DNA from: Saccharopolyspora hirsuta
GTDB taxonomy: Bacteria; Actinomycetota; Actinomycetes; Mycobacteriales; Pseudonocardiaceae
Assembly (NCBI RefSeq): GCF_008630535.1
Contig: NZ_VWPH01000005.1
Coordinates: forward strand, 124,001-188,000
Direction of reading: 5' to 3'
Length of the DNA: 64,000 nucleotides
Each line of letters begins with the position of its first letter. The first letter of the stretch is position 1. Below are positions 59,103 to 64,000 of this stretch, one piece after another. A program made the translations under genes and the position numbers. Below the pieces are notes generated by a model, which did not search any database, was not told the origin of the DNA, and saw only the letters and a program-made list of their open reading frames with translations.

Positions 59103-60311
59103 GTGGTGAACGATCTCTCGCTGGCCACCGGCCAGCGCTCGCTGGGCGACCCGGACCTCCGCTACCCCCTGTGGCCGCCGCTGACCCGCGGTTGTCCGGC
59201 CAGCAGCACCGACACCACCAGCTACCCCGTCGAGGTCGACTACGACTACGACCGGGTGCCGGTCGAGCTGTTCCAGCAGCCGGTCGGCAGCGGGCTGGAC
59301 CGGTGGGCCCCGCTGCTGCCGCCGCTGCGGGCCCCCGGCCTCGGCGAGGGCGGCACGCCGCTGATCGAGATCCCCGCCGACGGGGTGTTCATCAAGGACG
59401 AGTCGCGGAATCCGACCTGGAGCCACAAGGACCGGCTCAACCGCGTCGCGGTGAGCGCGGCAGCAGGCGTCGGCGCACCCGGCGTCGTGGTCGCCTCCTC
59501 GGGCAACCACGGCGCTTCCGCCGCTGCGTACGCGGCTCGCGCCGGTCTACGGTGCGTCGTGCTCACCTCGGCCGAGGCACCGCCCGCCGTCAACTCGTTC
59601 GTCCGCTCCTACGGGGCCGTCGTGCTGTCGGTGCCGACTCCCGCGCGCTGGCCGCTGCTGCGCCGGATCGCCGCCGAGACCGGGTTCCACCCGGTCAGCA
59701 ACTCCACGACGACGCACACCGGCCACGCGTTCGGGCCCGAGGGGTACAAGACGATCGCCTACGAGATCTTCGCCGAGATCGGCGTCCCCGCAGCGCTGTT
59801 CGTGCCGACCGGGTACGGCGAACTGCTCTTCGGCGCGTGGAAGGGCTTCGCCGAACTCGTCCGCCTCGGCCTCGCCCCCGCGACTCCCCGGATGTTCGCC
59901 TGCGAGCCCGCCGCGGGCGGACCGCTGAACCGCGCCCTCGCCGAGGGCCTCCCGGCGACCTCGGTCGAGATCGGGCCGACCGACGCCTACGGGATCAACT
60001 GCCCGGTGGGCGGCTACCGGGCGACCGTGGCGGTGCGGGAGAGCGTCGGGCGCGCGCTGCTGGTCGACGACGCGGAGCTGGCGCAGGCCCAGCAGGACCT
60101 GGGCCGCTCCGGGCTCTGGTACGAGCTCTCCTCGGCCGCCGGGCTCGCGGGGTTCCGGCAGGTGCGCGACGAGTTCGACGGACCCGTGGTGTGCGTGGCG
60201 ACCTCCAGCGGCTTCAAGGACATCGGCGTCGGCGGCGTGCAGCCGGAGGTCGTCGATCCGGACTGGGACGTGGTGCGCCGCAGGCTGCGGACCGCCGACA
60301 TCGCCTGCTGA
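59103..60311 (+). CDS. PLP-dependent threonine synthase-like enzyme
   Basis: 402 residues of the tryptophan synthase beta family. The PLP Lys is in NPTWSHKDRLN (HKDR where threonine synthases have FKDR), the phosphate loop is SSGNHGASAAAYA, and a Gly-rich C-terminal loop follows. The real substrate is unclear. GTG 59103 is preceded by TAGTGT (59089-59094), a leaderless arrangement. It follows the LLM gene by 41 bases. Confidence 0.82.
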   Translation: MVNDLSLATGQRSLGDPDLRYPLWPPLTRGCPASSTDTTSYPVEVDYDYDRVPVELFQQPVGSGLDRWAPLLPPLRAPGLGEGGTPLIEIPADGVFIKDESRNPTWSHKDRLNRVAVSAAAGVGAPGVVVASSGNHGASAAAYAARAGLRCVVLTSAEAPPAVNSFVRSYGAVVLSVPTPARWPLLRRIAAETGFHPVSNSTTTHTGHAFGPEGYKTIAYEIFAEIGVPAALFVPTGYGELLFGAWKGFAELVRLGLAPATPRMFACEPAAGGPLNRALAEGLPATSVEIGPTDAYGINCPVGGYRATVAVRESVGRALLVDDAELAQAQQDLGRSGLWYELSSAAGLAGFRQVRDEFDGPVVCVATSSGFKDIGVGGVQPEVVDPDWDVVRRRLRTADIAC

Positions 60312-60821
60312 TCAGCGCCGCCACACCAGCAGCGGCCCGCCCGGCCGCTGGACCTCCCCCGCGACGGCGAACCCGAGCTTCTCCGCTACACGCTGGGACG
60401 GCTCGTTGCCCGGGTCGGTCATGATCACCACCGGCCGGTCGGCCTGGGTCCGCTCCGCCCAGCCGACCGCCGCTCGCGCCATCTCGGAGGCGTATCCCCT
60501 CCCCCAGTGCGCGGGGCTGAAGCGGTAGAAGAGGTTGAGCACCGGTTCCTCGCCCACGGTGTGGAACCGCAGTCCACCGAACCCGATGACCTGCTCGGCC
60601 CCGGGCAGCACCACCGCCCAGTACCCGATGCCGTCCCGCCGCCAGTCGGCCTGCCACTGCGCCAGCATCTCCCCCGCGTCCGCCGCCGACGGCGGGCCGG
60701 ACGGGTTGAACCGGTGGGTCTCCGGGTCGGACAGGATGGCCACCGCTGCGGGCTGGTCATCGGCGCGGACCCGGCGCAGGACGAGCCGGTCGGTGCGCAT
60801 CTCATCGGGTTCGAGCGTCAC
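60312..60821 (-). CDS. GNAT family N-acetyltransferase (RimJ/RimL type)
   Basis: 169 residues. TDRLVLRRVRADD at the N-terminus, HWGRGYASEM for the CoA loop and NEPSQRVAEKLGF at the end follow the RimJ/RimL branch. An internal ATG seven codons in is an alternative start. It converges directly on the PLP gene with no gap (stop 60311, stop codon 60312-60314). Confidence 0.85.
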   Translation of the reverse strand: MTLEPDEMRTDRLVLRRVRADDQPAAVAILSDPETHRFNPSGPPSAADAGEMLAQWQADWRRDGIGYWAVVLPGAEQVIGFGGLRFHTVGEEPVLNLFYRFSPAHWGRGYASEMARAAVGWAERTQADRPVVIMTDPGNEPSQRVAEKLGFAVAGEVQRPGGPLLVWRR

Positions 60822-60886
60822 ACCGGCGACCGTGGGCCTGGGGTCTGACGTCGGAGCTGTTCTGGGTTCCCGGGCCGAGCTCGAGG

Positions 60887-60910
60887 TTGAATTTCAGTCA
60901 ACACTGAAGA
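60887..60910. repeat. Dispersed AT-rich element, copy 3 (variant)
   Basis: TTGAATTTCAGTCAACACTG plus AAGA. Its core TTCAGT-CAAC-ACTGAA is a true palindrome, which the other two copies keep only in part. It lies in the gap between the GNAT and TetR genes. Confidence 0.6.
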
Positions 60911-60921
60911 GATCGAGCTAA

Positions 60922-60950
60922 TTGACGCTTGAGATGTGACACATCAAGAT
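60922..60950 (+). promoter_or_regulatory. Candidate sigma-70 promoter facing the TetR gene
   Basis: TTGACG (60922-60927) and CAAGAT (60945-60950) are spaced by 17 bases. The start point would fall inside the operator palindrome at 60952-60964. It points toward the antisense strand of the TetR gene. Confidence 0.45.
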
Positions 60951-60951
60951 C

Positions 60952-60964
60952 GGCACTGAGTGCC
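60952..60964. promoter_or_regulatory. Operator palindrome, distal copy
   Basis: GGCACTGAGTGCC, the same 13-base palindrome as at 61747-61759 (opposite centre base). It lies six bases beyond the TetR stop. GATGTG-A-CACATC (60933-60945) is next to it. Confidence 0.6.
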
Positions 60965-60969
60965 GCCTT

Positions 60970-61713
60970 CTACCGGAGTTCGCGGAGCGCGTCCTCGAGC
61001 TGCTTGAGCACCACGCCCGTCGGGGCCGAGGTGCGGACGACGCCCACGACCACGTTCTCCCCCTCGACGACGGACGGCTCCACTGTGGACCGCCGACCGG
61101 ACAGCGCCTCGGTGACCTGCTCGATCGCCTCGCGCAGCAGGCGCTTGGCGTCCAGCGCTCCCCCGCTCTTCAGCCACTGCCGGAGCACGTGGTTGTGCGC
61201 GGCGACCACCGCCGCGGCCGCCACCGCGGCCCGCAGGTCCCCGCCGGGCTCCCCCGCGTAGCGCTCGCGCAGGTAGCGGGCGAACACCCGCTGGTAGCGG
61301 TCGATGCTGGCGATCTCCTTGTCGCGCAGCGACGGAACCTCGCGGGTCAGCTCGAACCGCTTGAGCGAGACCTCCGGCTCGACCAGGTACATCTCCAGCA
61401 CCACCTCGGCGGTGCGCCCGAGCACCACCAGCGGGTCCGCCGCCGGATCGGCGCCCTCGAGCAGCTCGACCACCTCGGCCAGGCGCTCGTCGTGCCCGGG
61501 GAACACGACGTCCTCCTTGGACCGGAAGTAGCGGAAGAACGTGCGCCGCCCGACGCCCGCCGCGTCCGCGATCTGGTCCACAGTGGTCGCCTCGAAGCCC
61601 TGCGCGGCGAACAGCTCGAGCGCGGCCAGCGCCAGGGCGCTGCGCACCCGTCGGCGGCCGTGCGCGGTTCGACCGGAGCGGCGTTTCGGCGCAGGGGTCA
61701 CTACCTCGGGCAT
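60970..61713 (-). CDS. TetR/AcrR family regulator of acyl-CoA dehydrogenase
   Basis: 247 residues. The HTH is TTVDQIADAAGVGRRTFFRY in the N-terminal part, with a long C-terminal ligand domain. It is divergent from an acyl-CoA dehydrogenase (140 bases between starts) with the operator GGCACT-C-AGTGCC at 61747-61759 between. A CoA ester or fatty acid is the likely effector. ATG 61713 was chosen; the upstream frame is low-complexity. Confidence 0.88.
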   Translation of the reverse strand: MPEVVTPAPKRRSGRTAHGRRRVRSALALAALELFAAQGFEATTVDQIADAAGVGRRTFFRYFRSKEDVVFPGHDERLAEVVELLEGADPAADPLVVLGRTAEVVLEMYLVEPEVSLKRFELTREVPSLRDKEIASIDRYQRVFARYLRERYAGEPGGDLRAAVAAAAVVAAHNHVLRQWLKSGGALDAKRLLREAIEQVTEALSGRRSTVEPSVVEGENVVVGVVRTSAPTGVVLKQLEDALRELR

Positions 61714-61746
61714 GGCCGGAATATAGCACCGGCCCGCGTTGCTAGT

Positions 61747-61759
61747 GGCACTCAGTGCC
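61747..61759. promoter_or_regulatory. Operator palindrome, proximal copy
   Basis: GGCACTCAGTGCC between the TetR and acyl-CoA dehydrogenase starts, 34 bases from the TetR start. With the copy at 60952-60964 it brackets the TetR gene. Confidence 0.7.
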
Positions 61760-61853
61760 GTTACGATGGCGGTCGCAATCAGCGTCCGCGAGCTGCGCGG
61801 ACCGGCGACGGACTCCCCCACCGGGCACGGCGGCGGGAACGAGGAGGCACCCG

Positions 61854-63011
61854 GTGAACCCGAACTTCGGCATTTACCAGCTGGCCGAGGAGCACGACGC
61901 CCTGCGCGAGGCGGTGCGCGACCTGGCCGAGAAGGAGATCGCCCCGCACGCGGCCGAGGTCGACGAGCAGGAGCGCTTCCCCCGCGAGGCGCGCGAGGCG
62001 CTGGTCAAATCCGGGTTCGCCGCGGTGCACGTCCCGGAGGCCTACGACGGGCAGGGCGCGGACTCGGTGGCCACCTGCATCGTGATCGAGGAGGTGGCGC
62101 GCGTCTGCTGCTCGTCCTCGCTGATCCCGGCGGTGAACAAGCTCGGCACCATGCCGATCCTGCTGTCCGGCTCCGAGGAGCTGAAGAAGCAGGTGCTGCC
62201 GTCGCTCGCCTCGGGCGAAGCGATGGCCTCCTACGCGCTGTCCGAGCGCGAGGCCGGCTCCGACGCCGCGGCGATGAAGACCCGGGCCCGGCTCGACGGC
62301 GACCACTGGGTGCTCAACGGCAGCAAGTGCTGGATCACCAACGGCGGCGTGTCCACGTGGTACACCGTGATGGCGGTGACCGACCCGGACAAGGGCGCCA
62401 ACGGCATCAGCGCGTTCGTCGTGCACGCCGACGACCCCGGCTTCGTGGTGGGGCCGAAGGAGAAGAAGCTCGGCATCAAGGGCTCGCCGACCGCGGAGCT
62501 GTACTTCGAGGACTGCACCATCCCGGCCGACCGGATCATCGGCGAGCCCGGCACCGGCTTCAAGACGGCGCTGCGCACCCTGGACCACACCCGGCCCACC
62601 ATCGGCGCGCAGGCCGTCGGCGTCGCCCAGGGCGCGCTGGACGCCTCGCTGGCCTACGTCAAGGAGCGCAAGCAGTTCGGCAAGGCGATCGCCGACTTCC
62701 AGGGCGTGCAGTTCATGCTCGCCGACATGGCGATGAAGATCGAGGCCGCCCGCAACATGGTCTACCTGGCCGCGGCCCGCGCCGAGCGCGGCGAGCCCGA
62801 CCTCGGCTTCATCTCCGCGGCGGCGAAGTGCTTCGCCTCCGACGTGGCCATGGAGGTCACCACCGACGCGGTGCAGCTGTTCGGCGGCGCGGGCTACACC
62901 CGCGACTTCCCGGTCGAGCGGATGATGCGCGACGCCAAGATCACCCAGATCTACGAGGGCACCAACCAGATCCAGCGCATGGTCATGGCGCGCAACCTGC
63001 TCAAGGGCTGA
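61854..63011 (+). CDS. Acyl-CoA dehydrogenase
   Basis: 385-residue FAD enzyme of fatty acid/amino acid oxidation. ALSEREAGSDAAAMKTRA is the substrate/FAD segment, ERKQFGKAIADFQGVQ and the catalytic Glu in IYEGTNQIQR are intact. It introduces a trans-2 double bond into acyl-CoA. GTG 61854 has GAGGAGG six bases upstream. The adjacent divergent TetR controls it. Confidence 0.93.
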   Translation: MNPNFGIYQLAEEHDALREAVRDLAEKEIAPHAAEVDEQERFPREAREALVKSGFAAVHVPEAYDGQGADSVATCIVIEEVARVCCSSSLIPAVNKLGTMPILLSGSEELKKQVLPSLASGEAMASYALSEREAGSDAAAMKTRARLDGDHWVLNGSKCWITNGGVSTWYTVMAVTDPDKGANGISAFVVHADDPGFVVGPKEKKLGIKGSPTAELYFEDCTIPADRIIGEPGTGFKTALRTLDHTRPTIGAQAVGVAQGALDASLAYVKERKQFGKAIADFQGVQFMLADMAMKIEAARNMVYLAAARAERGEPDLGFISAAAKCFASDVAMEVTTDAVQLFGGAGYTRDFPVERMMRDAKITQIYEGTNQIQRMVMARNLLKG

Positions 63012-63134
63012 GCTCGCGATCGGGGGCCGGGCGCGACTCCGGCCCCCGCGCCGACGTGCCCGCGAGCGCTCCGAGATGACCGCGGCCGGTGCTGGCACCA
63101 GACTGGTAGGCGCACCCGGACAGGAGGGCACGTC

Positions 63135-63569
63135 ATGCACGCGGTACGCGACTTCTTCGCCTTCATCGGACGGCTCGGCATCGGCATCGTCCTGATCGCG
63201 CACGGCTGGCAGAAGCTCGTCGACTACGGGATGGGCGCGGTCGCGGACAGCTTCGCCCAGATGAACATCCCGCTGCCGCAGCTGTCCGCCTGGTTCACCG
63301 CGCTGGTGGAGCTGGTCGGCGGCGCCTTCCTGATCCTCGGGCTCCTGCTGCCGCTGGTCGGCATCCTGATCGCCGTCGTGATGGCGGGCGCGGTGTTCTT
63401 CGTGCACCTGCCGCACGGCATCTTCTCGCCCGAGGGCTTCGAACTCCCGCTGATCATCGGGGTGGCCGCCCTCGCGCTGGGGTTCAACGGGGGCCGCTGG
63501 TCCATCGACCACGGGCTGTTCGGCCGCCGCCGCAGCACCCCGACCGAGCCGGAGCCCAGCAGCACCTGA
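63135..63569 (+). CDS. DoxX family membrane protein
   Basis: 144 residues with four hydrophobic segments (the first is FIGRLGIGIVLIAHGWQKLV). The family is linked with thiosulfate/quinone oxidation or redox homeostasis. Its C-terminus is a short hydrophilic tail. ATG 63135 has AGGAGGG upstream. It follows the acyl-CoA dehydrogenase by 123 bases. Confidence 0.85.
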   Translation: MHAVRDFFAFIGRLGIGIVLIAHGWQKLVDYGMGAVADSFAQMNIPLPQLSAWFTALVELVGGAFLILGLLLPLVGILIAVVMAGAVFFVHLPHGIFSPEGFELPLIIGVAALALGFNGGRWSIDHGLFGRRRSTPTEPEPSST

Positions 63570-63572
63570 CGG

Positions 63573-63995
63573 CTACTCCGCTTCGACCTCGCGCTGCTGC
63601 CGCGCCGCCAGGTAGTTGCCCGACTCCGCGTACAGGCTGGTCAGCAGCCAGGCGCCGACGCCGATGTCGTCCCCGATGCCCAGCAGCGGCAGGAACTCGG
63701 GGATGAAGTCGATCGGCGAGATCACGTAGACGACCGCGATCAGCCACAGCAGCAGCTGGTAGCGCGGCAGCACCGGATTGCGGCCGCGGGCCGTCGCCGC
63801 GATCATCCCCGGCACCGCCCGCGCCCTGCGCAGCGGGCTGCCCACCGGCGTCGCCCGGTGCGCGCGGACCGCCGCCAGCAGCGGGACCCGACGGCGCACC
63901 GCGGCCGCCGCCCCGGCCAGGAGCATGCCCAGCCCGGCGGCGATCAGCCCGACCGGCAGCAGCCAGCCGCCCGCCGCGTCCCCGCCGTACACCAC
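63573..63995 (-). CDS. DUF1232 (YkvA-like) membrane protein, start near window end
   Basis: About 140 residues. An N-terminal membrane segment LLPVGLIAAGLGMLLAG and the conserved YVISPIDFIPEFLPLLGIGD motif identify DUF1232. GTG 63995 or 63992 may be the start, but the frame continues to the window edge, so the N-terminus could be outside. It converges on the DoxX gene. Function unknown. Confidence 0.8.
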   Translation of the reverse strand: MVYGGDAAGGWLLPVGLIAAGLGMLLAGAAAAVRRRVPLLAAVRAHRATPVGSPLRRARAVPGMIAATARGRNPVLPRYQLLLWLIAVVYVISPIDFIPEFLPLLGIGDDIGVGAWLLTSLYAESGNYLAARQQREVEAE

Positions 63996-64000
63996 CGCCA

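Noticed and set aside
1-64000. tRNA, rRNA, CRISPR arrays and complete insertion sequences
   Set aside because: I looked for T-loop patterns, repeated spacers and terminal repeats and found none I could support.

Overview
The window is very GC-rich DNA with many GTG and some TTG starts, frequent promoters placed so that transcription would begin at the start codon, and gene families typical of actinomycetes (CGNR zinc finger, DUF5703, DUF6194, LLM F420-type oxidoreductase, GntR-TetR fusion regulator, MSMEG_4193-type phosphatase beside uppP). It looks like a chromosomal segment of a Pseudonocardiaceae-type actinomycete, perhaps Saccharopolyspora or a relative. The genus is inference. I see no rRNA, tRNA, CRISPR array or complete insertion sequence.

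Layout. 0-5 kb: the 3' part of a UvrD-type helicase, a DEDDh exonuclease, an SDR and a GT9-like protein. 5-19.5 kb: an accessory stretch of small catabolic enzymes and transporters, most paired with their own regulator (SDR + alcohol dehydrogenase with an XRE/MmyB-type regulator; AraC + flavodoxin-fold reductase; MFS + CGNR regulator; LysR + EamA exporter; two TetR units). 19.5-25 kb: an esterase + MBL-hydrolase operon, its probable XRE/MmyB-type regulator with two copies of one operator, and a solitary tyrosine recombinase. 25-32 kb: a coiled-coil zinc-motif protein behind nested inverted repeats, a mismatch glycosylase, small hypotheticals, and a damaged ECF sigma factor with an exact 72-bp duplication of its HTH. 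32-36 kb: an ABC ATPase and a tightly coupled methionine-salvage operon, mtnA-mtnC-mtnB-mtnD. 36-43 kb: regulator/enzyme pairs, a macrolide-type glycosyltransferase, and a MetAP-like pseudoenzyme divergent from a small HTH regulator. 43-53 kb: a more housekeeping-like block (exported Pro/Thr-rich protein, phosphatase, uppP, aldo/keto reductase, lipoprotein + DUF5703, lipoate ligase, D-aminoacylase-type amidohydrolase, 48-residue acidic peptide + DUF6194, MetX-like hydrolase). 53-64 kb: a three-subunit PaoABC-like molybdenum aldehyde oxidoreductase with a divergent TetR, an LLM oxidoreductase, a PLP enzyme, TetR + acyl-CoA dehydrogenase, DoxX and DUF1232 proteins.

Two Tn3-family transposase fragments (about 11.2 and 36.1 kb), a frameshifted remnant (19.6 kb) and a sigma/TetR junction (31.9 kb) mark past rearrangements. 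On a larger scale, the + strand is G-rich up to about 42.7 kb and C-rich from about 43.4 kb whichever way the genes point. This is a strand-composition switch of the kind seen near a replication terminus.

The observations I rate highest are the MetAP-like pseudoenzyme with its regulator, the duplicated sigma-4 helix, the recombinase/coiled-coil locus with nested inverted repeats, the three-copy dispersed AT-rich element, the CTG-N-CAG operators of two MmyB-type regulators, and the skew switch near 43 kb. None of these is proven to be a new system from sequence alone.
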